NCBI GenBank assembly: GCA_041859375.1
Contig: JBHEKP010000214.1
Coordinates: 1 to 29,196, forward strand
Direction of reading: 5' to 3'
DNA: 29,196 nucleotides
DNA from: JBHEKP01 sp041859375
GTDB lineage: Bacteria; Hydrogenedentota; Hydrogenedentia; Hydrogenedentales; CAITNO01
The notes under the pieces are model-generated. The model saw only the letters and a list, made by a program, of their open reading frames with translations, was not told the DNA's origin and did no database searches. This document shows, piece after piece, positions 1 through 8,709 of this stretch. A program made the translations under genes and the position numbers. The first letter of the stretch is position 1; the number at the start of each line of letters is the position of its first letter.

Positions 1-7
1 CCCGGCC

Positions 8-1282
8 TTACTTCTTTTCCTCGTCTTTTGCCGTAATCCGGGCCATTTCCTCCGGGGTGAAACGGCTGTTGGCGACGGGACCCGGCGTCCAGCACTGCTC
101 GAGCGGACCGGGCGCGACCGTTTTGACGGGAATCCTGAAGACTTCCCGGCCTTCGCCATCCTTGGTCACACAGCCTCCGACGCGAAGCACGGCCTCGCGG
201 GCCAGTTTCTCGGAAACGGCGACAAGTCCGGCAAAATCATAGTCGGTGTGGCTGAACTTGACGTCGCTCTTCAATGCCGAGGTGAATTTCTCAGGCAGTT
301 TTGAGGCGCCCACGGTGGTGAAAAGAACACCCGCGGCATTGGAGGGGTTGCAGTCGGAATCCTGCCCGCAACGGGTGGAGATGATGATGGTCTGATCCAG
401 GTCCCCGCCGCCGTAGAGCAACCCCATCACAATGTAGGCCCCGTTGATTTTTGCGTCAATATTAAAGCCGCCCTCGTCGCCGCAGGAGAATTTACGGTAG
501 GCGGCGTCCTTCTGGTATTTGTCGTCAATGAGCTGCCAGGTCTTTTCCCAGTCGGCGGGATTTTCACGGTGCCAGCGCAGCACATCGCTGACGCACTCGT
601 GGTACTGGCTGCCCGCCGGTATGCTGCGGAGGGCCAGTTCGACGATTTTCACGGGGTCGCTTTCAAAATAGGCGTGGGCGTACATGGCACCCACAAACTG
701 GCCGCCGTACAGGCCGTCCCCGTAGTTCATCAGCCGGCCGAATTTTTCCCCCAGTTCAACGGCATAGTGGGGCATGCCCGGCGCGATGATGCCGCTGAAG
801 TCGGCCTCAATCTGGTAGTCAATGTCATCGGCGTGGCTGTTGAACTGCGGGTGCCCGGAATCCGGCGGGGCGATGCCCGCGCGCAGGTTCTTGCGGCCAA
901 ACTTGTTGGCGTGCCAGAGTTCGTAGCCGCTGTTGGCGAAGTCAATGCCCGCCTGCCGGAGGGACACGTCCCAGCCGTGCTGTTCCAGCGTCCGCACAAA
1001 GGTCATCTCAACGTAGATGTCGTCCTGTGCGTACTGGTTGATCATGTCCGGCGTCCACTTGGGCATGTCCTTTTCGGGAATAATCCTTCCGTTGAAGTTG
1101 AACTCCGTGGGGCCGCCCCAGCCGACGCCCGCCATCTGGCCAAGCCATGCCGCCTTCATCTTGTCGAGAAATGTGTCCACCGGCAGGGTTTTGAAGGCCG
1201 GATCTGAAAGGTCGGCGCAGTCCGCGAAGGCCGGCGACATACCGCACACCGCAAAAAGGCAGCATAAACAAATCATCCGCAT
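8..1282 (-). CDS. Exported ADP-ribosylglycohydrolase-family protein
   Basis: Predicted 424-aa protein of the ADP-ribosylglycohydrolase (ARH/DraG-like) fold, which removes ADP-ribose from proteins or small molecules using a two-metal centre. The family pattern is visible: an N-terminal helix with KAAWLGQMAGVGWGGPTEF, an acidic pair in QDDIYVEMTF, and the late metal-binding segment CGQDSDCNPSNAAG. The start at 1282 is chosen because the codon follows a clear AGGAGA ribosome site, and the protein then opens with a Sec signal peptide (MRMICLCCLFAVCGMSPAFA). A start 87 bases further upstream would bury that signal. The protein is therefore probably periplasmic or secreted, unusual for an enzyme class best known inside cells. 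It is transcribed away from the regulator gene at 1486 and seems to stand alone. The substrate is unknown. Family assignment is fairly sure; activity is inferred. Confidence 0.82.
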   Translation of the reverse strand: MRMICLCCLFAVCGMSPAFADCADLSDPAFKTLPVDTFLDKMKAAWLGQMAGVGWGGPTEFNFNGRIIPEKDMPKWTPDMINQYAQDDIYVEMTFVRTLEQHGWDVSLRQAGIDFANSGYELWHANKFGRKNLRAGIAPPDSGHPQFNSHADDIDYQIEADFSGIIAPGMPHYAVELGEKFGRLMNYGDGLYGGQFVGAMYAHAYFESDPVKIVELALRSIPAGSQYHECVSDVLRWHRENPADWEKTWQLIDDKYQKDAAYRKFSCGDEGGFNIDAKINGAYIVMGLLYGGGDLDQTIIISTRCGQDSDCNPSNAAGVLFTTVGASKLPEKFTSALKSDVKFSHTDYDFAGLVAVSEKLAREAVLRVGGCVTKDGEGREVFRIPVKTVAPGPLEQCWTPGPVANSRFTPEEMARITAKDEEKK

Positions 1283-1421
1283 GAAACTCGTCTCCTGTGT
1301 GGTTAATCCCGCCACGCAGGCTAATTTACCATAAACCGGCCCCAAATCCATCATTTTGCGTGCAAACACGGTTTCCTGCCACCGCTTGATTCACACAGCA
1401 GAAAACGAGAATTCGGAGTTT

Positions 1422-1449
1422 TTGATTTTTTAACGAGAATTATTATATT
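1422..1449 (+). promoter_or_regulatory. Candidate promoter for the HTH-EIIA/ehr-like operon
   Basis: TTGATT at 1422-1427 and TATATT at 1444-1449 are separated by 16 bases and lie in a locally AT-rich stretch, in contrast to the GC-rich surroundings. Transcription would begin near 1456, about 30 bases before the chosen ATG at 1486. This argues against using the in-frame ATG at 1450, which sits directly on the -10 box. Prediction from sequence match only. Confidence 0.5.
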
Positions 1450-1485
1450 ATGGACGTCCTAAGGGGAGCTCAGGAACTTGGTTCC

Positions 1486-2178
1486 ATGCAATTATCCGTC
1501 AAAGACGTGGCAAAAATATTTAATGTGGGCGAAAAAACCGTTCACCATTGGGTAGAACAGGATGGATTGCCCGCTTTCCGGTTGAATAATCGGCTTTTTT
1601 TCAACCGTGTTGATGTCATGGAATGGGCTGCGGCGCGGAATTTAAACGCACCGACGCATCTGTCCGGAGTGAGGGAAACCCCGGCGGGCGCTTTGCCCGA
1701 CCTGTACAGCGCCCTTGCCGAGGGGGGTATTTTCTACAAAATTCCGGGGGCGGACAAGGAATCGGTGATGCGCTCCGTGGTGGCCGCATTGCGGCTTCCC
1801 GACACGGTGGATCGCCAGTTCCTGCTGGAAGTGCTGCTGGAAAGGGAATCACTGGGTTCAACCGCCGTGGGAAACGGCATTGCGATTCCCCATGTGCGCA
1901 ATCCCATTGTGCTAAACACCAATATTCCCCTTGTGTCGCTGAGTTTTCTGGAAAACCCGATCGAGTTCGGGGCGATGGACGGCAAGCCGGTACACGCCCT
2001 TTTCACCATCATCAGCCCCACCATCCGGGCGCACCTGCACATGCTTTCCTGTCTTGCCTTTGTCCTGCAAAACGGGGAAATCAGGTCACTTCTGGCGGGA
2101 CAGGCCCCACCCGGGGCCATCATGGAAAAAATCGGCCAACTGGTGCCGGGCATCCCCCCGGGCCAACCGGCGGAGTGA
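1486..2178 (+). CDS. Regulator: excisionase/MerR-like HTH fused to PTS EIIA-2 domain
   Basis: Predicted 230 aa with two domains. Residues about 1-50 form an excisionase/MerR-type helix-turn-helix (LSVKDVAKIFNVGEKTVHHW, then a wing ending FNRVDVMEWA). Residues about 75-220 match the fructose/mannitol EIIA (PtsN-like) fold; GNGIAIPH contains the phospho-accepting His136. The likely role is transcriptional control switched by phosphotransfer from HPr or NPr. No EIIB or EIIC partner is nearby, so sugar transport is unlikely. I prefer the ATG at 1486: AGGAA lies 9 bases upstream and a candidate promoter ends at 1449. The alternative ATG at 1450 would add 12 residues. The stop is 9 bases before hyfB, so the regulator is the first cistron of the ehr-like operon and presumably controls it. 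Confidence 0.85.
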   Translation: MQLSVKDVAKIFNVGEKTVHHWVEQDGLPAFRLNNRLFFNRVDVMEWAAARNLNAPTHLSGVRETPAGALPDLYSALAEGGIFYKIPGADKESVMRSVVAALRLPDTVDRQFLLEVLLERESLGSTAVGNGIAIPHVRNPIVLNTNIPLVSLSFLENPIEFGAMDGKPVHALFTIISPTIRAHLHMLSCLAFVLQNGEIRSLLAGQAPPGAIMEKIGQLVPGIPPGQPAE

Positions 2179-2187
2179 CAAACAACC

Positions 2188-4155
2188 GTGTTTCTTCTCG
2201 TCTTAGCCATGGGTGTTCTTCTTTTTGGCGGCCTGCTCTCCTGGATACTTGGCGGCAGGGGGGGGTACGGGCACGCCGCAGGGGTGCTGGGCTGCCTGTC
2301 CGCCTGCGGCATTGGCCTTTTTCCATCTGTTTCCTGCCTGTTGGAGGGCACTGTGGAGACCCTTTGGCTGCCATGGGCGGTCCCCTTTGGAGAATTCTCC
2401 CTGCATTTGGACGCCCTGTCCGCGCTCTTTCTTACGGTGGTTTTTCTTGTGTCGGGCCTGGGTGCGCTCTACGGAAGCGAGTACCTCCGGCCCGGACAGG
2501 CCCGTCACAGCCACTGGTTTTTCTACAACCTGCTGGTGGCCGCAATGGTTCTTGTGCTTACCGCATGGAACAGCCTTCTGTTTCTCATCGCCTGGGAAAC
2601 AATGAGCCTGGCCTCCTTCGCGCTGGTCGTCACGGATGATCAGAAACGCAGCGTTCGGGATGCGGGATGGGTCTACCTTGTGGCCATGCATCTGGGGGTG
2701 TTCTTCCTGTTTGGGCTGTTTTCCCTGATGGGGCACCACGCGGGGTCGATGAATTTCAACGATTTTGCGGCAATGCCCGCATTGTCCCCGGGCTTGGCCG
2801 CGGCGCTGTTTCTGCTCTCAATCCTGGGCTTTGGCATGAAGGCCGGATTCGTCCCAATGCATGTGTGGCTTCCCGAAGCCCATCCCGCCGCACCAAGCCA
2901 TGTGTCCGCCGTCATGTCCGGAGTCATGATCAAAACCGGCATATACGGCATCTTCCGCATGCTCGCCTTTTTCGGCCCGCCGCCCGCCTGGTGGGGATGG
3001 GCATTGATACTCATCGGGCTTGTTTCCGGGGTGTACGGGGTGCTTTTCGCCCTCGCCCAGCATGACCTTAAACGGCTTCTCGCCTATCACAGCGTGGAGA
3101 ACATCGGCATCATCGCCCTGGGAATGGGAATCGGGCTGCTTGGAACCTCCCACGGAGCGCCGGTGGTGGCGTTTCTCGGGTTTGGCGGGGCGCTTCTTCA
3201 CGTGATCAACCACGCCATCTTCAAGGGGCTTCTTTTCCTGGGGGCGGGGAGTGTGCTTCATGCCGCCGGCACGGCGGACCTGGAGCGCATGGGCGGGCTC
3301 CTTAAGAAAATGCCCCGGACCGGTTTTTGCTTCCTAATCGGCGCGGCCGCGATCACCGGCCTGCCCCCGCTCAACGGGTTTGTCAGCGAGTACATGATTT
3401 TCATGGCGTCCTTCAACGGCGCAGTCTCCGGCGCGCCCGCCCTTTGCATGCCGCTCATCGGCGCCCTGGCCGGCCTCGCGCTGATTAGCGGCCTGGCTGC
3501 GGCTTGTTTCACCAAGGCCTTCGGCGTTGTGTTTCTTGGCGAAACCCGTGTCACACCGGCGGTTTTTCCAAAGGATCCCGGGGCGCGCATGGGTTCGGCA
3601 ATGATGGTCCTGGCCTGCGCCTGCGTGCTGTTGGGTGTTTTTGCGCCGGTCTCCGCGGGCATCGTGCGGCCCGCCGTGATCGCCGCGGGCGCCCCGATCC
3701 CCTCCAGCGAAATCACTGCCCTTGCGGGACTGCCCTGGATAATGGGCGCCTCCGCCGGTGTGATCGTGCTGGCCGGCATGCTGGCGCTGTTGCGGCGCCG
3801 GCTGCTGGGCGGGCGGACGGTCACAGAGGGCGTGACCTGGGACTGCGGTTATGCGGCCCCGTCCGCGACGATGCAGTACACCGCCTCGTCATTCGCCCAG
3901 CCGCTGACCAAACTGTTCGGCAGGATACTATGGACCAGTTCGGCGGGGCATGGAACGGCGGGGTTCTTTCCCGAAAACGCCTCCTTTGAAACAAAAACGG
4001 CGGATGTGTTCCACGCCTATTTTTATCATCCCCTCTTTGTCTTGGGGGCGCGGTGCTTTTCATGGTGCAGGTGGCTGCAGCACGGCAGCCTGCATATTTA
4101 CGTGCTTTACATTGTCATAACCCTTCTGGTTCTTTTGGTCTGGAAACTTGGATAA
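2188..4155 (+). CDS. hyfB: HyfB-like proton-translocating membrane subunit of group-4 hydrogenase-related complex
   Basis: 655-aa polytopic protein of the Mrp/NuoL antiporter-like family, the HyfB/HycC branch. Residues known to form the proton path in this family are present: Glu137 in AWETMSLASF, Lys218 in GFGMKAGFVPMHVWLPEAHP, Lys295 in HDLKRLLAYHSVENIGI and Lys346 in HAIFKGLLF. The C-terminal WDCGYAAPSATMQYTASSFA is characteristic of HyfB/HycC. The start is GTG at 2188, 9 bases after the regulator stop, with a CGGAG sequence in the regulator's last codons; an ATG at 2209 is possible. The protein should sit in the inner membrane and move protons (or Na+) when the peripheral arm transfers electrons. 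It is 4 bases from hyfC. Identification is strong; the ion carried is inferred. Confidence 0.9.
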   Translation: MFLLVLAMGVLLFGGLLSWILGGRGGYGHAAGVLGCLSACGIGLFPSVSCLLEGTVETLWLPWAVPFGEFSLHLDALSALFLTVVFLVSGLGALYGSEYLRPGQARHSHWFFYNLLVAAMVLVLTAWNSLLFLIAWETMSLASFALVVTDDQKRSVRDAGWVYLVAMHLGVFFLFGLFSLMGHHAGSMNFNDFAAMPALSPGLAAALFLLSILGFGMKAGFVPMHVWLPEAHPAAPSHVSAVMSGVMIKTGIYGIFRMLAFFGPPPAWWGWALILIGLVSGVYGVLFALAQHDLKRLLAYHSVENIGIIALGMGIGLLGTSHGAPVVAFLGFGGALLHVINHAIFKGLLFLGAGSVLHAAGTADLERMGGLLKKMPRTGFCFLIGAAAITGLPPLNGFVSEYMIFMASFNGAVSGAPALCMPLIGALAGLALISGLAAACFTKAFGVVFLGETRVTPAVFPKDPGARMGSAMMVLACACVLLGVFAPVSAGIVRPAVIAAGAPIPSSEITALAGLPWIMGASAGVIVLAGMLALLRRRLLGGRTVTEGVTWDCGYAAPSATMQYTASSFAQPLTKLFGRILWTSSAGHGTAGFFPENASFETKTADVFHAYFYHPLFVLGARCFSWCRWLQHGSLHIYVLYIVITLLVLLVWKLG

Positions 4156-4159
4156 TCCG

Positions 4160-5074
4160 ATGGCGTCAACATCACTCATACCCCCGATCCTGGGCCTGCT
4201 GTTCGCGCCTTTGCTGCTGGGTGTCGTCCGGCGCACAAAAGCCCGCATGGCGGGAAGGACCGGCGAGCCGCTGCTCCAGGCCTATTATGATCTTTGGAAA
4301 CTCCTGCACAAGGGGGCCGTCTACAGCAAAACGACCACGGTAATCTTCCGCGCCGGACCTGTGGTGTCCCTTGCGGCAATGATAACCGCCCTTTTCATCA
4401 CCCCCCTTGGCGGCATCCCCGCACCGCTCACATTCGCCGGGGACATGATTCTCTTTGCCGGCTTGATGGGGCTTGGGCGTTTTGCCACGGTCCTCTCCGC
4501 CCTTGACACGGGCTCAAGCTTCGAGGGGATGGGGGCGAGCCGCGAGGTGCAGTATGCAAGCCTCTGCGAACCCGCTTTTTATCTCGGCCTGGTGGTGCTG
4601 GCCCAGTGCACGCAGACTGTTTCACTGGGCGGTGCGCTTTCCGCCCTGTCCCCGCAGCACTGGGGCGATCATGGCATGATGCTCATCCTGGCGGCGGCAA
4701 CCTTTTTCACCGTGTTTCTCGCTGAAAACTCCCGGATTCCCTTCGATGATCCCAACACCCATCTGGAGCTGACCATGGTTCATGAGGTCATGGTGCTTGA
4801 CCACGGAGGTCCGGATTTCGCCTTCATCAGCTACGGTGCGGCCCTCAAACTTTGGATGACGGGCTCCATTGTGGCGCAGGTTCTTCTTCCACTTCATTCT
4901 GGCTCCCTTGCCCTTTCAGTCGCCGGCGGATGCGCGGGCATGGTGCTGCTGGGTGTGTGCACGGGCCTGGTTGAATCGACCATGGCCCGGCTCCGGCTGC
5001 TCCGGGTTCCGCAACTGCTGGTGGGCGCGTTGGCGATGAGTGTCTTGGCGCTTGCCCTTGGGCTTATGAGGTAA
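4160..5074 (+). CDS. hyfC: HyfC/NuoH-like membrane subunit
   Basis: 304-aa membrane protein of the NuoH/HycD/HyfC family, which links the peripheral electron-transfer arm to the antiporter-like subunits. The family's acidic cytoplasmic loop is intact: AENSRIPFDDPNTHLELTMV followed by HE, with Glu189 and the DDP near 196-198; about eight hydrophobic segments are visible. ATG at 4160 is preferred over the in-frame TTG at 4148, which overlaps the hyfB stop; a short GGA lies just upstream. Hydrophobic MASTSLIPPILGLLFAPLLL is a normal N-terminus for the family. Placement between hyfB and hyfE matches hyf operons. The retained charged loop suggests that coupling between arms is still functional. 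Confidence 0.9.
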   Translation: MASTSLIPPILGLLFAPLLLGVVRRTKARMAGRTGEPLLQAYYDLWKLLHKGAVYSKTTTVIFRAGPVVSLAAMITALFITPLGGIPAPLTFAGDMILFAGLMGLGRFATVLSALDTGSSFEGMGASREVQYASLCEPAFYLGLVVLAQCTQTVSLGGALSALSPQHWGDHGMMLILAAATFFTVFLAENSRIPFDDPNTHLELTMVHEVMVLDHGGPDFAFISYGAALKLWMTGSIVAQVLLPLHSGSLALSVAGGCAGMVLLGVCTGLVESTMARLRLLRVPQLLVGALAMSVLALALGLMR

Positions 5075-5080
5075 TCCCCG

Positions 5081-5725
5081 ATGTCACAACTGGCAAACCT
5101 CTCCATTCTCATGATTGCCATGACCAATCTGGTTCTGCTGGGCACCAGCCGCCTCGGACTTTGCGTGCGGGTGGTGGCGCTGCAGGGCGCGGCCCTGGCG
5201 CTGTTCACCCTGCTTGACAACGCCGCCAACCTTTCGGTGCATCTGGTGCTGGTGGCCCTGGCGACCCTGGTTCTCAAGGCGTTCGTGTTTCCCCGGCTGC
5301 TTTTCAATGTGCTGCACCAGACGGACGTGCGCCGGGAAATGGAGCCTTATGTGGGGTACACCTCCTCGATCATGCTTGGCATGGCGCTTTTGCTGCTTTC
5401 AAGGGGCGTCAGCCGCCAGCTTCCCCTCGACAACGCGGCCCTGCCCCCCCTTGTGCTGCCCATAGCGCTGTGGACCATATTCGTGGGATTGTTCCTGGTG
5501 ATGGCCAGGCGCAAGGCGATTTCCCAGGTGCTCGGCTATCTGGTCATCGAAAACGGCATATTCGCCTTCGGCGCGGCGCTGGCGGGTGAGATGTCACTTC
5601 TGGTGGAACTGGGCTGCCTGCTGGATGTCTTCATGGCGGTGTTTGTCATGGGGCTGGCCATTTTCCATATCAACAAGGAATTTGACCACATGGACACAGA
5701 CCGGCTCACAGCCCTTCGGGATTAA
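5081..5725 (+). CDS. hyfE: HyfE-like membrane subunit (NuoK-related)
   Basis: 214-aa integral membrane protein with about six to seven hydrophobic helices, matching the length and position of HyfE, the hydrogenase-4 subunit related to NuoK. Acidic residues buried in the hydrophobic helices, such as the Glu in GYLVIENGIFAFGAALAGE and the Glu in SLLVELGCLLDVFMAVFVMG, resemble the proton-path carboxylates of NuoK-like proteins. The start ATG at 5081 follows hyfC by 6 bases, and the stop is 6 bases before hyfF. HyfE is poorly conserved in sequence, so the call rests on topology, the VIENGIF motif and gene order together. Confidence 0.85.
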   Translation: MSQLANLSILMIAMTNLVLLGTSRLGLCVRVVALQGAALALFTLLDNAANLSVHLVLVALATLVLKAFVFPRLLFNVLHQTDVRREMEPYVGYTSSIMLGMALLLLSRGVSRQLPLDNAALPPLVLPIALWTIFVGLFLVMARRKAISQVLGYLVIENGIFAFGAALAGEMSLLVELGCLLDVFMAVFVMGLAIFHINKEFDHMDTDRLTALRD

Positions 5726-5731
5726 TCAACA

Positions 5732-7198
5732 ATGGTCCTGCTACTGCCCATATTGATTCCCGCCGTGGCGGGGGTGCTGGCGTTTTTCATCCGCCGGAAA
5801 AGCGCCTGCAAAGCGCTGTTGACGCTCCCGGCGGCGGCGCATTTTTTGCTAACCGGCCTGTTTTGGCTGCAACCGCCCCGGCCCTGCCTCAACGGCTGGC
5901 TTTTTTTGGACAGTGCGGGGCTTCTGTTTTTAAGCATCACCAGCGGCCTCTTTCTGGTTTGTTCCGTCTATGCGCTGGGGTACCTTTCGCGCCAGGCGGC
6001 TTCCGCCGCCGGCACAGGCGCCCACCCGCCGGCGCAATCCCCGGAATCGGTCTTTGCCGGATGCATGCTCCTGTTCCTCGCCTCAATGAGCATGATCGCG
6101 GAAAGCGCCCATTTTGGGCTGCTTTGGGTCGCCGTTGAGGCCAGCACCCTGGCAAGCGCCCCGCTCATCTACTTCCACCGCAACTCCCGCTCGCTGGAGG
6201 CCACCTGGAAATACCTGATGGTCTGTTCCGTGGGCGTCGCCCTCGCACTGCTCGCCAATTTCATGCTTGCCGTGTCCGCCGGTCCCGGCACGCAGATGGT
6301 GCTTGAATCCCTGACAATGCGGGGCGGGCACCTCTCGCTTCCGTGGTTGAAGGCCTCCTTCCTGTTTTTCCTCGTTGGCTACGGCACAAAGATGGGGCTT
6401 GCCCCCCTGCACAACTGGCTTCCGGACGCCCACAGCGAATCCCCCTCCGTCGTGTCCGCACTGCTTTCGGGGGCGCTGCTGAACTGCGCCTTTCTGGGCA
6501 TACTCCGCGCCTACCAGGTCTGCGAGGCGGCCGGCATTGGCGCCTTTGCCCGCGAACTGTTGGTCGTTTTCGGGATGCTGTCCATCGGCCTCGCCGCAAT
6601 ATTCATCATCGGCCAGGCGGATTACAAACGCATGCTCGCCTACTCAAGCGTGGAAAACATGGGCATTCTGGCGCTTGGTGTCGGCATTGGCGGCGCCGCG
6701 ACCTTTGGGGCCCTGCTTCACTCGGTGGGACATTCCCTGACCAAGGCGCTCCTTTTCCTTGCGGCGGGTAATATTCTTTCCGTTTATCAAAGCAAATCCA
6801 CCCGCGAAGTGACGGGAATCATCCGTCGGCTTCCCGTGTCGGGAATGCTCTGGCTGCTGGGCTTCTTGGCCATCACCGGTTCGCCGCCCTTCAGCCCGTT
6901 CCTCAGCATATTCACCATTTTCAACGCAACCATCGGCGCGGGGCGGCATGTTCTTGCCTGCGCCTATCTTCTCTTCCTTGGGGCTGCGTTCATTGGCATG
7001 GCCGGCATCGTCCTCAGGATGGCGCTGGGCACCCCCTCTGAAAGGCATTCCACCGCCGGGCCCCCTGAATCATGGCTGGCGACCGGACCGCCCCTGTTGC
7101 TGCTGGCGGCGGTTCTGCTGTTTGGCGTTCATCTTCCGGCGCCCCTTCAATCGGTGCTTGCCGAGGCCGCGCGCACGCTGGGAGGAACCATGCCATGA
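5732..7198 (+). CDS. hyfF: HyfF-like second proton-translocating subunit
   Basis: 488-aa antiporter-like protein (NuoN/NuoL superfamily), the second proton channel of the complex. Its functional residues are visible: Glu136 in WVAVEASTLASAPLIY, Lys220 in GYGTKMGLAPLHNWLPDAHS, Lys299 in ADYKRMLAYSSVENMGI and Lys338 in HSLTKALLFLAAG. About 13-14 hydrophobic segments are expected. Two antiporter-like subunits (with HyfB) give the complex a larger membrane arm than the simple Ech or Hyc types. The start ATG is 6 bases after hyfE; the stop TGA overlaps the hyfG ATG (ATGA), which suggests translational coupling. Confidence 0.9.
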   Translation: MVLLLPILIPAVAGVLAFFIRRKSACKALLTLPAAAHFLLTGLFWLQPPRPCLNGWLFLDSAGLLFLSITSGLFLVCSVYALGYLSRQAASAAGTGAHPPAQSPESVFAGCMLLFLASMSMIAESAHFGLLWVAVEASTLASAPLIYFHRNSRSLEATWKYLMVCSVGVALALLANFMLAVSAGPGTQMVLESLTMRGGHLSLPWLKASFLFFLVGYGTKMGLAPLHNWLPDAHSESPSVVSALLSGALLNCAFLGILRAYQVCEAAGIGAFARELLVVFGMLSIGLAAIFIIGQADYKRMLAYSSVENMGILALGVGIGGAATFGALLHSVGHSLTKALLFLAAGNILSVYQSKSTREVTGIIRRLPVSGMLWLLGFLAITGSPPFSPFLSIFTIFNATIGAGRHVLACAYLLFLGAAFIGMAGIVLRMALGTPSERHSTAGPPESWLATGPPLLLLAAVLLFGVHLPAPLQSVLAEAARTLGGTMP

Positions 7199-8700
7199 GC
7201 CCCCTGACCACCATAAGAAACGCACAGCCACAGCCCCTTTCCGGTCTTCCGGAGACGGGTCCCTCCGAATTCCGCCAGGGCATACTGGAACAGGTGGAAG
7301 AGGGGGGGCGGCTGGCCGCGCTGTTTGGCACCCCCAGCCATGACGGAAAGATCCGCATCATCGGGGTGACGGCGAATGATCAGGCCGGCCTGCTGTGCGC
7401 CGGATCAACCATTGTGACGGACGCCTACCCATCGTTGACGCCGGAGTGTCCACAGGCCCACCTGTTCGAGCGTGAAATTTACGAACAATGGGGGGTAAAA
7501 CCGGAGGGGCATCCCTGGCTTAAACCGGTCCGTTCCCCATCCCCAGCTCCCCCTTCCGCCATGACGCGATGCGCGGCGGAAGCCCCCCGGCAAAACGATT
7601 TCTTCCGGGTGGACGGGGAGGAGGTGCACGAAGTGGCCGTTGGGCCGGTGCACGCGGGCATCATCGAACCGGGACATTTCCGGTTCCAATGCCATGGCGA
7701 ACATGTGTTTCATTTGGAAATTTCCCTTGGCTACCAGCACCGGGGCGTGGAGCGCGCCCTGGCGGAAGCCCCCGGCCGGAAGACAATCCATTACATCGAG
7801 ACCCTTGCGGGCGACACGACGGTCGGCCACGCCACCGCCCACTGCAACGCTGTTGAGTCCCTTGCCGGGGCGCGGGTGTCCGCACGGGTGCACGCGCTGC
7901 GCGCCGTCGCCCTGGAACTGGAGCGCCTCGCCAACCATACCGGCGACTTGGGCGCGCTGGCGGGGGATGTCGGATTCCTGCCCACCGCCTCCTACTGCGG
8001 CCGCATACGGGGTGATTTCCTTAACATGACCGCCATTCTCTGCGGCAACCGTTTTGGCCGCGGGTTCGTCCGTCCGATGGGCTGCCCGCTGGAGCCCGGC
8101 CCCGGCGCGGTCGCGCTGCTGCTGGAGCGGATGGCCATGGCGCGCAGGGACGTCACCAGCGCCGTGGAACTCCTTTGGGAGGCGCCATCCGTGCTTGCCC
8201 GATTTGAAAACACCGGCACCGTTTCCCCGGAAACCTGCCGGCTGCTTGGCCTGGTGGGGCCTGCGGCGCGCGCATGCGGCCTGTTTCAGGATGTCCGGGT
8301 GGATTTCCCCACGGGAATCTACCGTATGGCGCACATACCCGTGTCCGTCTATCAAACCGGGGATGTGCTCGCGCGCGCGCTGGTGCGCTGGCTTGAAATA
8401 CAGCGTTCCATGACGTTCATCGAGGAGCAGCTCCGCCATCTCCCCGAAAAGGGAACGGAAGCCGCGGGGGGCGCACCGGCGGCGGAGAGCATGGTGGTCT
8501 CACTGGTGGAGGGATGGCGCGGCGAAATATGCCATGTAATCCTGACGGATGCGGCGGGAAAGCATGCCCGGCACAAGGTTGTCGATCCCTCCTTCCACAA
8601 TTGGATGGGGCTGGCCGCGGCCCTTCGGGAGCAGCAGATCTCCGACTTCCCGCTGTGCAACAAAAGTTTCAACCTGTCCTATTGCGGACACGATCTTTGA
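7195..8700 (+). CDS. hyfG: HyfG/HycE-like large subunit (NuoC-NuoD fusion) lacking the NiFe cysteine motifs
   Basis: 501 aa. Residues about 20-110 are NuoC-like (HLFEREIYEQWGVKPEGHP) and 140-501 are NuoD/hydrogenase-large-subunit-like (HVFHLEISLGYQHRGVERAL). True NiFe large subunits bind nickel with an N-terminal CxxC and a C-terminal DPCxxC. Here the first site reads ETLAGDTTVGH, with Ala205 and Thr208 in place of the two Cys. The protein ends DFPLCNKSFNLSYCGHDL and has no DPCxxC. It therefore should not hold a NiFe centre and is best placed with the Ehr group of hydrogenase-related complexes. ATG at 7195 is chosen: GGAGGA lies just upstream and it overlaps the hyfF stop; a start at 7072 would run deep into hyfF. 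No hydrogenase maturation endopeptidase is nearby, and none would be needed because the DPCxxC cleavage site is missing. Confidence 0.88.
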   Translation: MSPLTTIRNAQPQPLSGLPETGPSEFRQGILEQVEEGGRLAALFGTPSHDGKIRIIGVTANDQAGLLCAGSTIVTDAYPSLTPECPQAHLFEREIYEQWGVKPEGHPWLKPVRSPSPAPPSAMTRCAAEAPRQNDFFRVDGEEVHEVAVGPVHAGIIEPGHFRFQCHGEHVFHLEISLGYQHRGVERALAEAPGRKTIHYIETLAGDTTVGHATAHCNAVESLAGARVSARVHALRAVALELERLANHTGDLGALAGDVGFLPTASYCGRIRGDFLNMTAILCGNRFGRGFVRPMGCPLEPGPGAVALLLERMAMARRDVTSAVELLWEAPSVLARFENTGTVSPETCRLLGLVGPAARACGLFQDVRVDFPTGIYRMAHIPVSVYQTGDVLARALVRWLEIQRSMTFIEEQLRHLPEKGTEAAGGAPAAESMVVSLVEGWRGEICHVILTDAAGKHARHKVVDPSFHNWMGLAAALREQQISDFPLCNKSFNLSYCGHDL

Positions 8701-8709
8701 GGTGAGTCC

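Noticed and set aside
1486..2178. Calling the regulator a PTS sugar transporter component
   Set aside because: It has an HTH domain, and there is no EIIB or EIIC gene in the window.
7405..8439. 344-aa minus-strand open frame
   Set aside because: Antisense shadow of hyfG with low-complexity Arg/Gly/His sequence and no domain.
7195..8700. Calling the complex a functional H2-evolving [NiFe] hydrogenase
   Set aside because: Both nickel-binding Cys motifs are missing in the large subunit.
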